64,000 bases of DNA. Origin: Noviherbaspirillum malthae (GTDB lineage Bacteria; Pseudomonadota; Gammaproteobacteria; Burkholderiales; Burkholderiaceae_D). The stretch is from assembly GCF_015352985.1 (NCBI RefSeq), contig NZ_JACYXF010000004.1, positions 186,001-250,000 of the forward strand, given 5' to 3'. The notes under the pieces are model-generated. The model did no database searches, was not told the DNA's origin, and saw nothing but the letters and a program-made list of their open reading frames with translations. Both the position numbers and the translations under genes were made by a program. Below are positions 27,601-36,524 of the stretch, piece by piece. Positions within the stretch are counted from its first letter, which is position 1, and each line of letters opens with the position of its first letter.

Positions 27601-28059
27601 AAGGACGTGCTGCGCGCCGACAAGCTCATCCATGCCTGGCTGCGCCAGCTTGCCGCGGCCGCTGCGGGCTACCGCGTGACCGGCTACATCGTCGCACGCG
27701 ACCGGCTGCTAGTGCTTGCGCCGCTGGAACAGGAACATTCGCAGCGCACGCTCGAACATCTCGTGTCGCTGTGGCGCGCCGGCATGGACAGTCCGCTGCC
27801 GACGGCCTGCAGGACCGCGCTGCAGCTGCTTGCAGGCGGCGATCCGCGCAGCGCTTACGACGGCGGCTTCCAGGGTTTCGGCGAAGTGAACGATGCCTGC
27901 CTCGCCCGGCTCTGGCCATCATTTGAAGCGCTGTCCGCCGAACCGGACTGGGAAAATTGCAGCCGACAGCTCTATGGTCCGCTGCATGAATGGGTCGAAA
28001 GCGGCGTCGCCGATTTTCCGCTGGATGGCGTACCGATGCAGAAACAGGAGGCCGCATGA
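24637..28059 (+). CDS. recC: Exodeoxyribonuclease V subunit gamma, RecC
   Basis: A 1140-residue RecC. The N-terminus ITLHGNRLEDLRSAVIDWI...EIILVQSNGVAEWLKIALAQ aligns with E. coli RecC (YHSNRLDVLEAL, EMILVQSTGMAQWL), fixing ATG 24637 as the best start among several in-frame ones. Later landmarks are VILFGISALPYQTMQAL, RDIVVMVPDIESFTPAI and RVVCLLGMNDGDYPRR. RecC is the helicase-like, catalytically dead subunit that splits DNA strands and reads Chi in RecBCD, the main double-strand-break end-processing enzyme. Its stop overlaps the recB start (ATGA), and the gene order is recC-recB-recD, with neither ptrA nor argA nearby. Confidence 0.95.
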   Translation: MPSALIPGFITLHGNRLEDLRSAVIDWISTHPLDPLEQEIILVQSNGVAEWLKIALAQQTGVCAATRITLPARFLWEAYRSVLGSEAIPPRSALDRAPLVWRLMRLLPQVAARSGFEPLQRFLSDQDPERRLQLARRLSDLMDLYQVYRADWLADWESGQDVVRGLKGDAPALAEDQRWQAALWRTIIEELPLSERLTGRSGVHQRFVDALQSGAALPGRLPPRVILFGISALPYQTMQALASLSGQMQVILAIPNPCQFYWGDIIEGRELFAAERRRQALRDGKDLSAVPYEQMHSHCNPLLAAWGRQGRDFIRMLDEFDNAQATVESFSNLRLDLFSEGPGEHLLAQVQAAIRDMLPLDEHPLCPPEAEDRSIEFHVAHSAQREVEILHDALLGMLAQSPQTGLKPRDIVVMVPDIESFTPAIQSVFGQYSRSGDKRHIPFAIADVTERDLDPLPAALEWLLRLPEQRCRQSEVRDLLEVPAIAARFGIEEDDLPRIGQWLDGAGVRWGLDGEHREALGLAPAGEQNAWIFGVRRMLLGYANGTDSSYADIEPYGEVGGLDAALAGSLASFVETLLGWRKLLALPVRPYVWGTRARALLRDFFDIRDEQDRLTSVRLDQSLQTWLDDCAQAGFDEEVPLAVLREAWLGGADESSLNQRFVSGGVTFCTLMPMRAVPFRVVCLLGMNDGDYPRRAQHADFDLLAQPGLSRPGDRSRRDDDRYLMLEALLAARDKLYISWVGRDVRDNSVQPASILVSQLQDYLRAGWSIDPAALTTEHPLQPFSRRYFDGSGMRTYAKEWRAAHIGGGSQKAQDIPRWDPGTDLRLGLKGLARFIRQPAAAFFHERLGVYFSQQVEVGRDDEPFFLSKLEEYDVVRSLLDDSGELEARSGVEAVLRERAARLGRKGMLPIGHAGRQWQEAIVQVLVPVRSVWVDLCRQYPHSAPRLPVSIVCGSIRLEDWIDKLHSDGEQTAWLDINPGKALAKVKSKDVLRADKLIHAWLRQLAAAAAGYRVTGYIVARDRLLVLAPLEQEHSQRTLEHLVSLWRAGMDSPLPTACRTALQLLAGGDPRSAYDGGFQGFGEVNDACLARLWPSFEALSAEPDWENCSRQLYGPLHEWVESGVADFPLDGVPMQKQEAA

Positions 28060-31000
28060 GCCAATTGCTCGATCCCGTCGATTTTCCCTTGCACGGCGCG
28101 CGCCTGATCGAGGCCAGCGCCGGCACCGGCAAGACCTGGACCATCGCGGCGCTGTATGTGCGGCTCGTGCTCGGCCACGGCGGCGAGCACGGCTTCGTCA
28201 AGCCGCTCCAGCCTTCCGAAATCCTGGTCATGACCTTCACGCGCGCCGCCACGCGCGAATTGTCGGACCGCATCCGCGCGCGCCTGGTGGAAGCCGCTGC
28301 CTTCTTCCGCGACGAGCATGGAGAGAACCAGGACGACTTCCTGCAGCAGCTCGCCGGCAGCTATCCCGAACAGTCCATGCGCGAGCAGGCGGCGCGGCGC
28401 CTGATGCTGGCCGCCGAATCGATGGATGAGTCGGCGGTCTTCACCATCGATGCATGGTGCCAGCGCATGCTGCGCGAGCATGCATTCGACAGCGGCTGCC
28501 TGTTCGACGAGGAACTGATCAGCAGCGAACGCCAGCTCAGGAAAGACGCGGTACGCGACTACTGGCGGCATCATGTGTATTCCCTCGACCGCAGCGGTCT
28601 GGCGGCGGTACAGCAATGCTGGACGGATCTCGATGCCTTCGAAAAGGCGCTCGGCGACTTGGTGGAGCGCGCCCATCTGCTGGAATGCGCGCTGCAGGAA
28701 ACCTTGTCGGCGATGCTGGTTCGCATCGAGCAGGAAAACCGGCGCTGCGCGAACGGGCTGCGCCAGGGCTGGGCCGACAAGACGGCCCGGCTGCAGGCGT
28801 GGCTGGAAGAGCATCGCGGCGCGATCAGCGGCACCAAGCTGCAGCAGGCAACGGCGTCCGCATTCTTCCAGGCCTTGCATGAATGGGCAGCGGCAGAACA
28901 TCTGGTGAAGCCGCGCTCGGAATTCTTCAAGGGCGCGCCGAAAATGATTCCCTCCGCGCTTCAGGTCGCCTTCAACAAGGGCAAGAGCGTTCCCCTGCCT
29001 CCCGAGTGCGCGGAACTGGAAACCCTGCATGAGGCATTGAACGCCATCGCACCGATGGAACACGCGCTGCTCACGCATGCGGCGGTGACGATCGCCAGGC
29101 GCATGGCGGAACTGAAGCGGCGCAGCCGCCAGTTCGGCTTCGCCGACATGCTGTCGCGCCTGAAGGAGGCGCTGCAGGGCGCCAACGGCGACGCGCTGCG
29201 CAAGCGCATCATCACGCAGTATCCGGTGGCGCTGATCGACGAGTTCCAGGACACCTCGCCCGACCAGTACCGGATCTTCGATGCGCTGTACCGGGTGGCC
29301 GAGGAGAATGCCTCGCTTGCCCTGTTCATGATCGGCGATCCCAAGCAGGCGATCTACGGCTTCCGCGGCGCCGACATCCACAGCTACCTGGCGGCACGGC
29401 GCGCAACCGAGGGACGCCACTTCAGGCTCACCCGCAACTTCCGTTCCACCGAAGGCGTGGTGAAGGCGGTCAATCACCTGTTCCTGCATGCCGAAGGCGG
29501 CGGCGCATCCGCCGGCCATCCGCGCGGCGCCTTCGGCTTCCGCGACGGCGGCCTCAATCCGCTGCCTTTCGAGGAAGTCACCGCGCACGGCCGCAAGGAA
29601 TGCCTGGTTGCCGACGGCAAGGGTGTGGCGGCGCTGACGGTCTGGTCGAACGAGAACGACGGCCTGACGCAGGAAACCTATCGCACCGGCTTCGCCGCCC
29701 AGTGCGCGGAAAGGATCGCCACGCTGCTCAACAATCCGAGCGCGGGCTTCAGCTCAGACGCCGGATTCGAGCGGCTGCGCCCGGCCGACATCGCCATCCT
29801 CGTGCGCGACCGCTATGAAGCGGATGCGGTCAGGGCCGAACTGGAGCGCCGGCGCGTGCCGAGCGTCTATCTGTCGGACAAGGATTCGGTCTTCGACAGC
29901 GAGGAGGCCGCCGACGTGCTGCGCTGGCTGCATGCGGTTTCCAATCCGCTCGACGGCGCGCTGGGCCGCGCCGCCTATGCGACCCGCACCGTCGGACTCA
30001 GCCTTCCGCTACTGGCTGAACTCGTTGCCGACGACATGCGATGGGATGGCTGCATCGAACAGCTCAAGGCATGGCGCACGGTCTGGCAGCGGCACGGCGT
30101 GCTGGCCATGCTGCGCCAGCTGATCCATGACCTCGACATCCCGGCCCGCCTGCTGCAGGAAGCCGGCGGCGAACGGCGACTCACCAACCTGCTTCATCTT
30201 GCGGAACTGCTGCAGAAGGCCGGTACCCGGCTGGACGGCGAGCAGGCGCTGATCCGCTGGCTGGCGGCGCAGATCGAAGGCGAAGGCGAGTCCGATGATG
30301 AGCGCATCCTGCGTCTGGAAAGCGACGACCAGCTGGTGAAGGTGGTGACGGTCTACAAGTCCAAGGGTCTCGAATATCCGCTGGTGTTTGTGCCGTTTGC
30401 GGTATCGGCAAGGCGCATCGGCAGGAGCCGCAGCCGTTTCCTGGAAATTGCGGAGCGCAGCGGCAGCCGCCGCATCGATTTCACGCTCAGCGCGGAAAGC
30501 ATCGCTCTGGCGGACCAGGCACGCCTCGAAGAGGAACTGCGCCTGTTCTATGTCGCCCTCACCCGGTCGCGGCACGCCTTGTGGATGGGCGTGGCATCGC
30601 TGGACGGCGCCTTCCATCATTGCGCGTTCGGCTATCTGCTGGCCGGCGGCAATCCGGTGGTTGCTGCGGCACTGACACAGACCATGCGCGATGCCTGCGC
30701 GTCCTGCGCGCACATCGACATCGAAGTCGTGAATACCGAGGAAACCGGCTGCACGCTGCTGTCGCGCGATGACAAGCAGGCGGCACTGGGCGAGGCCGCC
30801 GATTTCGACGCCCGCTTCGAGCGCGGCTGGTCGGTGTCGAGCTATACCTCGATCACCCGCGATCTCGGTCCCGTGCCCGTGCCGCCGGCATTGATCGCCG
30901 CTGCTGCAATCGCCGCAGCGCCATCCACGCCGGCAGAAGACAAGCTGCTGGAAAACGATGACGTGCTGCCATTGCCCGCCGCAGCCGCGCCGCGCCGCGA

Positions 31001-31736
31001 CGCGCCCTGGCACCGCTTTCCACGCGGCTCGCTTCCCGGCCAGTTCCTTCATGCGCAGCTCGAGTGGCTGGCCGGAGAAGGATTCGCCTCCGCAAAGGAG
31101 GCGGATTTCGGAGTGCGGCTGGCGGCACGCTGCGAGCGCGCCGGCTACGGCAACCACGAGGACGACACGATCGAATGGATCGCCGCCGCAAGCACGACGA
31201 CACTCCCGCCCTTGAAAGCCTCGCTGGCGGATCTGGCAAGAACCATCCCGGAAATGGAATTCTGGGTGCCGCTCGAGCGCGTGAGCAGCCGCGACATCGA
31301 TGAACTGTGCCGCGCACACATCCTTCCGGGCGAAGACAGACCGGCACTGGCCGAGCGCCAGCTGCAGGGCATGCTGCGCGGCTTTCAGGATCTTGTGTTC
31401 GAACACGACGGCCGCTACTGGGTCATGGACTACAAGTCCAACCAGCTGGCGGGTGACGATGCCGGCTATCACCAGGACGCACTGGCCAAGGCGGTGGCCG
31501 CCAACCGCTACGACGTGCAGGGCATGATCTATCTGCTGGCGCTGCACAGGCTGCTGAAAAGCCGGCTGGGTGCAGATTACGATCCCGGGCGGGCGCTCGG
31601 CGGCGCGGTATTTTTTTTCCTGCGCGGCATCGGCAATGCCGAGACGCGCGGCTGCCACCACATGCCGGCCGATCCCGCCTTGCTGGACGAACTGGAAGCG
31701 CTGCTGGCGGAACAGAGTGAGGAAACATGGGCATGA
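28056..31736 (+). CDS. recB: Exodeoxyribonuclease V subunit beta, RecB
   Basis: A 1226-residue 3'-5' helicase/nuclease. Motif I EASAGTGKTWTIAALY lies near residues 19-34, MTFTRAATRELSDRI at about 65, the DEFQDTSPDQY box near 400, GDPKQAIYGFRGAD near 430, TRNFRS near 460 and VVTVYKSKGLEYPLVFVPF near 765. The C-terminal nuclease has the catalytic aspartate and lysine in YWVMDYKSNQLAGD (about 1130), so nuclease activity is expected. ATG 28056 overlaps the recC stop by four bases; the frame open to 27990 is not needed. The end overlaps recD by 10 bases. Confidence 0.96.
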   Translation: MSQLLDPVDFPLHGARLIEASAGTGKTWTIAALYVRLVLGHGGEHGFVKPLQPSEILVMTFTRAATRELSDRIRARLVEAAAFFRDEHGENQDDFLQQLAGSYPEQSMREQAARRLMLAAESMDESAVFTIDAWCQRMLREHAFDSGCLFDEELISSERQLRKDAVRDYWRHHVYSLDRSGLAAVQQCWTDLDAFEKALGDLVERAHLLECALQETLSAMLVRIEQENRRCANGLRQGWADKTARLQAWLEEHRGAISGTKLQQATASAFFQALHEWAAAEHLVKPRSEFFKGAPKMIPSALQVAFNKGKSVPLPPECAELETLHEALNAIAPMEHALLTHAAVTIARRMAELKRRSRQFGFADMLSRLKEALQGANGDALRKRIITQYPVALIDEFQDTSPDQYRIFDALYRVAEENASLALFMIGDPKQAIYGFRGADIHSYLAARRATEGRHFRLTRNFRSTEGVVKAVNHLFLHAEGGGASAGHPRGAFGFRDGGLNPLPFEEVTAHGRKECLVADGKGVAALTVWSNENDGLTQETYRTGFAAQCAERIATLLNNPSAGFSSDAGFERLRPADIAILVRDRYEADAVRAELERRRVPSVYLSDKDSVFDSEEAADVLRWLHAVSNPLDGALGRAAYATRTVGLSLPLLAELVADDMRWDGCIEQLKAWRTVWQRHGVLAMLRQLIHDLDIPARLLQEAGGERRLTNLLHLAELLQKAGTRLDGEQALIRWLAAQIEGEGESDDERILRLESDDQLVKVVTVYKSKGLEYPLVFVPFAVSARRIGRSRSRFLEIAERSGSRRIDFTLSAESIALADQARLEEELRLFYVALTRSRHALWMGVASLDGAFHHCAFGYLLAGGNPVVAAALTQTMRDACASCAHIDIEVVNTEETGCTLLSRDDKQAALGEAADFDARFERGWSVSSYTSITRDLGPVPVPPALIAAAAIAAAPSTPAEDKLLENDDVLPLPAAAAPRRDAPWHRFPRGSLPGQFLHAQLEWLAGEGFASAKEADFGVRLAARCERAGYGNHEDDTIEWIAAASTTTLPPLKASLADLARTIPEMEFWVPLERVSSRDIDELCRAHILPGEDRPALAERQLQGMLRGFQDLVFEHDGRYWVMDYKSNQLAGDDAGYHQDALAKAVAANRYDVQGMIYLLALHRLLKSRLGADYDPGRALGGAVFFFLRGIGNAETRGCHHMPADPALLDELEALLAEQSEETWA

Positions 31737-33778
31737 TGGACAGCGCCGCATTGTTCGAGCGCTTCGATGCATTCGTCACGGAAGGCCTGCTGCAGCGGCT
31801 GGGCTGCGCATTCGCGCGCTTCATCGATACGCTGGGCCGCACGCCGCCGCCGGTCACGCTGGCCTGCGCGGTGCTGTCGGAAATGGAGACGCGCGGCCAC
31901 AGCTGCCTTTTCCTGTCCGACCTGGTGGCGTCGCCCTGCGCGCTGCTGGGTTGGCAGACCGAGCACTGGCAAGCCTTGTGCAAAGCGGCCGGCGGTGTAC
32001 CCGATTCGGCCGAGGCGTGGCAGATGGCACTGGCCGCCTGCGATCATGTCTGGCTAACCGGCAGCGCCGACCGCAACCAGCCGCTGGTACTGGACGGCGA
32101 ACGCCTTTACCTGCGCCGATACTGGCGCAATGAAACCCTTGTTGCGACCGCTGTGGCCAGCCGGGCGGCGCGTCCGCGCAGCGTCGATGTGCAGTCGGTG
32201 CGCAGCCGGCTGGACCGTCTTTTCGGCTCCGGCACCGGCGGCGACAGCGATCCGGACTGGCAGAAGATCGCCTGCGCGGTGGCGGTGCGCAGCCACCTGG
32301 CCATCATCACCGGCGGGCCGGGCACCGGCAAGACTTACACCGTGGCGCGCCTGCTGGCGCTGCTGTTCGCCCTTGCGGACAAGCCCGAAGCCATGCGCGT
32401 GGCCCTCACCGCGCCGACCGGCAAGGCCGCCACCCGGCTCAAGCAGTCGATCGACGCCGCTCTCGCAGGACTCGAGCAACAGGCCGGCGACATGCCCTTG
32501 CCGCTGGCGGCCGGCGTCGGCGCCGCCTACACGCTGCACAGCCTGCTCGGCGCACGTCCCGACACCAGGGCATTCCGCCATCACGCGGGCAATCCGCTCG
32601 ACATCGACGTGCTGATCGTCGATGAGGCGTCGATGGTGCACCTGGAAATGATGGCCGCGCTGCTCGACGCGGTACCTGCGCATGCAATCGTCATCCTCCT
32701 CGGCGACAAGGACCAGCTGGCATCGGTCGAAGCGGGCGCGGTGCTGGGCGACCTGTGCGCCGATGCCGAGCATGGCAACTACACGAAGGACACCGCCGAC
32801 TATATCGCCGCGGCATGCGGCGAGACGCTGCCGGCAGCGATGGTCATGGGCGGCGACGTCCTTGCGCAACAGACGGTCATGCTGCGCAAGAGCCGGCGCT
32901 TCGGCGGACCGGTCGGCGTACTTGCCACCGCGGTCAACTACGGCGATGCGATGGCGGCGTCCGCCTGCCTGCGGCAGACCGAAGGCGGGGTGCTGTCATG
33001 GATCGATGCGGCGCGCCAGTCCGACCTGCTGCAGCTGGCGCTGGAAGGGCGCGCGGGCGCGGAGGGCGGGTATCACGCCTATCTGAGGCTGCTGAAAAAC
33101 ATGCCGTCCGCAGGCAGGGAAGCCCACGCGGTCTGGGCGCATGCGGTGCTGAGCGCCTTCGAGGGCTTCCGCCTGCTGTGCGCGGTGCGCGAGGGCGACT
33201 GGGGTGTCAACGGCATCAATGCGGCCATCGAGGACCACTTCGACGCCAAGGGCCTGATCCGGCGCCGCGGCGAATGGTATGTCGGCCGGCCGGTGATGAT
33301 CACCCGCAATGACGCTTCGCTCGGCGTATCCAACGGGGATATCGGCATCACGCTGCCCGATCCCGACCGGCCCGATGGCCTGCGGGTCTACCTGCCCGAT
33401 GGCGGCAGCGTGATCGGCGTGCTGCCGAGCCGGCTGCCCCAGGTGGATACCGCCTATGCGACTACCGTGCACAAGGCCCAGGGCTCGGAATTTGCGCATG
33501 CGGTGATGGTGCTGCCGCCCGACGCCGGCCCGGTGCTCACGCGTGAACTCGTTTATACCGGCATCACACGCGCCAAGCAGCATTTCACGCTGGTGTCGCC
33601 GAATGCGGCGGTGCTCGATGGCGCGGTGGACAGGCAGACGCGGCGCATGACCGGGCTGCGCATGATGCTCAAGGCGCAGGCGCTTCCCCAGCCTGCGTCC
33701 GCCGCCTCACCGCGCACCAGGCATTCCCGCGCATTGCGCGCGAGCGCTCCGGGACAGGGAGAATTGGATTTCGGCTGA
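31727..33778 (+). CDS. recD: Exodeoxyribonuclease V subunit alpha, RecD
   Basis: A 683-residue 5'-3' SF1B helicase, somewhat longer than E. coli RecD (608). Walker A IITGGPGTGKTYTVARLL lies near 195-210, TAPTGKAATRLKQS at about 230, the DEXX-type IVDEASMVHLEMM near 300, GDKDQLASVEAGAVLGDL near 325, and motif VI with TVHKAQGSEFAHAVMVLPPD and TRELVYTGITRAKQHFTLV close to the end. GAGG precedes ATG 31727; ATG 31733 is an alternative. This completes the recCBD operon, which ends in a strong hairpin shared with the hup gene. Confidence 0.96.
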   Translation: MGMMDSAALFERFDAFVTEGLLQRLGCAFARFIDTLGRTPPPVTLACAVLSEMETRGHSCLFLSDLVASPCALLGWQTEHWQALCKAAGGVPDSAEAWQMALAACDHVWLTGSADRNQPLVLDGERLYLRRYWRNETLVATAVASRAARPRSVDVQSVRSRLDRLFGSGTGGDSDPDWQKIACAVAVRSHLAIITGGPGTGKTYTVARLLALLFALADKPEAMRVALTAPTGKAATRLKQSIDAALAGLEQQAGDMPLPLAAGVGAAYTLHSLLGARPDTRAFRHHAGNPLDIDVLIVDEASMVHLEMMAALLDAVPAHAIVILLGDKDQLASVEAGAVLGDLCADAEHGNYTKDTADYIAAACGETLPAAMVMGGDVLAQQTVMLRKSRRFGGPVGVLATAVNYGDAMAASACLRQTEGGVLSWIDAARQSDLLQLALEGRAGAEGGYHAYLRLLKNMPSAGREAHAVWAHAVLSAFEGFRLLCAVREGDWGVNGINAAIEDHFDAKGLIRRRGEWYVGRPVMITRNDASLGVSNGDIGITLPDPDRPDGLRVYLPDGGSVIGVLPSRLPQVDTAYATTVHKAQGSEFAHAVMVLPPDAGPVLTRELVYTGITRAKQHFTLVSPNAAVLDGAVDRQTRRMTGLRMMLKAQALPQPASAASPRTRHSRALRASAPGQGELDFG

Positions 33779-33851
33779 AGCCGCTGATCTGGTTTGTGCG
33801 TTCCTCAGGCGGATAGCGTCGGTACTGCTTCCGGGTAGGTCCGGAAATGCA

Positions 33852-33889
33852 ACGGGGCGGAAGGAAAGCTGACTTTCCTTCCGCCCCGT
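33852..33889. terminator. Perfect 17-bp hairpin between recD and hup
   Basis: ACGGGGCGGAAGGAAAG and CTTTCCTTCCGCCCCGT pair perfectly over 17 bases around a CTGA loop, located between two convergent genes. T-tracts are short on both sides, but the stem is very stable, and it most likely ends both transcripts. Confidence 0.7.
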
Positions 33890-33916
33890 CTTGATGGGAC
33901 TGCCGTCGTGGACCGA

Positions 33917-34207
33917 TTACTTCGCGACCTTGACCTTGGCGACCAGTTCCTTCAGTGCCGGTGCGGCCTTGAAGCGAACGTTCTTGGAAGCCTTGATCTT
34001 GATGGATTCGCCTGTCGCCGGGTTGCGGCCGGTACGTGCGGCGCGCTGCGAGACGGTGAAAGTGCCGAGATCCGGGAAGGAGAAACGGCCTTCCTTCTTC
34101 AGGTCTGCGCCCACGAAGCCGAAGACCTGCTCAACGATTTCCTTGGCTTTCACCTTGGTCAGTTCATGCTGGGCTGCGACGGTGTCGATGATTTCGCTCT
34201 TGTTCAA
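33917..34207 (-). CDS. hup: HU-family DNA-binding protein
   Basis: A 96-residue histone-like protein. It has the HU/IHF fold, with NKSEIIDTVAAQHELTKVKAKEIVEQVFG as the dimerising helices, RFSFPDLGTFTVSQRAARTGRNPATGE as the beta arm (the RNPxTGE arm-tip motif is present) and ending VRFKAAPALKELV. HU bends and compacts DNA without sequence preference. The start codon is TTG, with GGAG six bases upstream; no in-frame ATG exists before the next stop. A TTG start may keep synthesis moderate. It is monocistronic. Confidence 0.93.
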   Translation of the reverse strand: MNKSEIIDTVAAQHELTKVKAKEIVEQVFGFVGADLKKEGRFSFPDLGTFTVSQRAARTGRNPATGESIKIKASKNVRFKAAPALKELVAKVKVAK

Positions 34208-34427
34208 TTCAATCTCCGATGATGCATCTGTTGTTTAGCTATGGTGTGAGGCGTTACCGCCCGTCGTGGATAGTACTAAACCGGTGCCCGTAGTCAAGCC
34301 CCACGCAGCGTAATGCATCGCTCTGCAACATTCGGCACGCCAGCCGCACCGCAGCAAAATCGGTCCCGCGGGGTTCCGGACAGCCGATTTCAGGAACGAC
34401 CCATCGATCGAATGCCCCTTGAAACCA

Positions 34428-34838
34428 TTACGCCAGAGCGACCGCAGGCCTGGCTGCCGTGCGTGCACTTTCGCGCTCGACGACCAGCAGCATGCCGCCG
34501 AAAATCGCCACATTCTTCAGAAACTGCGTCAGCTGGTTCTGGAACCCGGCTGCATCGGCGCTCCAGAAGGCATGGAACAGCAAGGTTACCGGAATCAGGA
34601 ACAAGGCGATCGCCAGTGCCGCGATCCTTGCCTGCAAGCCCAGGATCAGCATCAGGCCGCCCGCCACTTCGATCACGATGGTAAGGACCAGCATCAGTCC
34701 TGCAGCCGGCACGCCCGACGCAGCGATCCAGCCGGAGACGGCATCGAAGCCCGCGATCTTGTTGATGCCGGCGATGAGAAACAGGGTGCCGAGCGCCGCA
34801 CGGCCGGCCGGATAGAAAAATCTGTTCAGGTCTTGCAT
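34428..34838 (-). CDS. DoxX-family membrane protein
   Basis: A 136-residue, four-helix membrane protein of the DoxX/SURF4 type: FYPAGRAALGTLFLIAGINKI, GLMLVLTIVIEVAGGLMLILG, RIAALAIALFLIPVTLLFHAFW and LTQFLKNVAIFGGMLLVV. DoxX-like proteins are linked to redox and oxidative-stress functions, but their biochemistry is poorly defined. AAGGAG before MQDLNRF sets the start; ATG 34853 is an upstream alternative. It follows the pirin gene on the same strand after 101 bases, and DoxX and pirin commonly occur together as an oxidative-stress pair. Confidence 0.88.
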   Translation of the reverse strand: MQDLNRFFYPAGRAALGTLFLIAGINKIAGFDAVSGWIAASGVPAAGLMLVLTIVIEVAGGLMLILGLQARIAALAIALFLIPVTLLFHAFWSADAAGFQNQLTQFLKNVAIFGGMLLVVERESARTAARPAVALA

Positions 34839-34939
34839 GTCAAGCTCCTTCAATGAAATGGTCGTCTTCGACGGTGCCGGGGAAGCATGCCGTCCCCTAG
34901 GACGGCATGTCCAAAGCTATCAAGGCACGCCGTCCGCAA

Positions 34940-35641
34940 TCAGTACGGCAGGTCGAACAGCAGCACTTCGGCAGCATCCGCCTTGGCCAGGGTCACCAGG
35001 CTCTCACGGGAGATCTTCAGACCGTCGCCGCCTGCCAATGCGGCGCCGTTGATCTCGATCCGGCCGCGCACCACATGCACATACGCAGTCCTGCCCTCTT
35101 CCAGCCTGTGCTCCACGCGGTCTTCGCCATTCAGGATGGCGGCATAGATCGACGCATCCTGCTGCACCGACACCGAATCGTCGCGGCCGTCGGGCGATAC
35201 GATCAGGCGCAGCCTGCCCTGCTTGGACGCAGCATCGAAATGCTTTTCTTCATAAGACGGCTCGATACCGCGCAGATTGGGCTCGATCCAGATCTGCAGG
35301 AAATGCACGCGCTCGCTTGCCGAGTGGTTGAACTCGCTGTGGCGCACGCCGGTGCCCGCGCTCATCCGCTGCACATCGCCGTAACGGAGCACCGATCCAT
35401 TGCCCATGCTGTCCTTGTGCTCGAGCGCGCCGTCAAGCACATAGGAAATGATTTCCATGTTGCTGTGCCCATGCGTGCCGAAGCCGCGGGAAGGTTCGAC
35501 CTCATCCTCGTTGATCACGCGCAGGGGGCCGAAACCGACCTGGCGGGGATCGAAATACTCGCCGAACGAGAAAGTGTGACGGGAATTGAGCCAACCGAAA
35601 CTGGCTGCGCCGCGCTCTGTGCTTTTACGAACTTCCAACAT
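34940..35641 (-). CDS. Pirin family protein (YhhW/quercetinase type)
   Basis: A 233-residue bicupin. The N-terminal cupin carries the iron ligands in GFGTHGHSNMEIISYVLDGALEHKDSMGN and SAGTGVRHSEFNHS, the standard pirin H-x-H...H...E set. The shorter second cupin ends DAAEVLLFDLPY. Bacterial homologues such as YhhW have quercetin dioxygenase activity in vitro; physiological roles are uncertain. AAGGAGTCGATC before ATG 35641 supports this start over 35662. Confidence 0.92.
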   Translation of the reverse strand: MLEVRKSTERGAASFGWLNSRHTFSFGEYFDPRQVGFGPLRVINEDEVEPSRGFGTHGHSNMEIISYVLDGALEHKDSMGNGSVLRYGDVQRMSAGTGVRHSEFNHSASERVHFLQIWIEPNLRGIEPSYEEKHFDAASKQGRLRLIVSPDGRDDSVSVQQDASIYAAILNGEDRVEHRLEEGRTAYVHVVRGRIEINGAALAGGDGLKISRESLVTLAKADAAEVLLFDLPY

Positions 35642-35921
35642 GATCGACTCCTTTGTCTGCATTTATTTTCGAAACTTTCGAAATACCTGATTTGCTCATT
35701 TTTTCGTGCCTGCCCCGTTTCGTATTGGGCATGAACGTATTATGGCGGTCCACCCCCGGTTAAAAAAGCGGAAAGTTTGCCACCCTATTTTCAATTTTTT
35801 CGAATATAAGCTTCCTATTCCAGGGCAGGCAAAGCGGCCTATGCCGGAACCGCGCTTCCCTACCGCACCACTTATCGGTAATACCGCTATCCATTGATGT
35901 GATTGACGAAGGGAGGTCTGC

Positions 35922-36128
35922 ATGTCGCCGCTACGGAATCCCGCAATCGAACGTCCGCAAGTTTTGTTTGAGGTGGAACTGGTCGTTTTCGGCACGTTGA
36001 TCAGCAGCGCTTCCCGCTGCTCAGTCAGCGTTCTGGCGGAAACCGCGCGCGGCGCCCGGCGCATCTGCCTGTCACAGTACCGCCGCGCCGAAGTCAAGAG
36101 GACCCGGGAGGTTCGTTCTGCTCCCTGA
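35922..36128 (+). CDS. Possible small ORF with strong ribosome-binding site
   Basis: A 68-residue frame (MSPLRNPAIERPQVLFEVEL...) preceded by GAAGGGAGG eight bases before the ATG. It has no recognisable domain and a basic, Arg-rich second half. It lies in the 862-base gap between pirin and the beta-helix gene, where nothing else is convincing. It could be a small protein or a decayed gene fragment. Confidence 0.3.
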   Translation: MSPLRNPAIERPQVLFEVELVVFGTLISSASRCSVSVLAETARGARRICLSQYRRAEVKRTREVRSAP

Positions 36129-36430
36129 TACGGTCGCACATATCAAGGCTCAGGTCTTGGGGCAGCCGTCAGCGCGGTAGACTCTTCGTCTCGAAAGCCG
36201 GCACTTCCGGCCGGCACCACTACGGCTTTGCTCGACGTCCGCGAAGCCAGATACGATCGCGCATCATGCTGCGATCCGGTCGACCGGGTTGAGGTTCTAC
36301 AGGAAGTCAAAGACCGGATTGCAATGGCTGGATCCTGCATTGCGCAGGAATCGGACAAGCCAGCACCAGGGATTCATCCGCATTGCATCGACATCTATTG
36401 AATGCAGGGCGGCGCCGCACGGCAAGCAAT

Positions 36431-36474
36431 GCGATTTCAAGTCAGGGCAGGATTCGAGCATGACTTGAAATCGC
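36431..36474. repeat. Perfect 14-bp inverted repeat
   Basis: GCGATTTCAAGTCA and TGACTTGAAATCGC flank a 16-base spacer, 51 bases beyond the end of the minus-strand beta-helix gene. There is no T-run, so it may be a 3' stabilising stem, a protein site or the remnant of a mobile element. A GC-rich hairpin of GCCGG repeats is also present near 36199-36215. Confidence 0.65.
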
Positions 36475-36524
36475 GTCTATCCGCTGGCGCCAAGATAGAT
36501 GGATGCTCGTTCAAAGAGACTTCG

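Noticed and set aside
35696-36139. 147-codon minus-strand ORF upstream of pirin
   Set aside because: No family, no ribosome site, and it crosses AT-rich promoter-like DNA.
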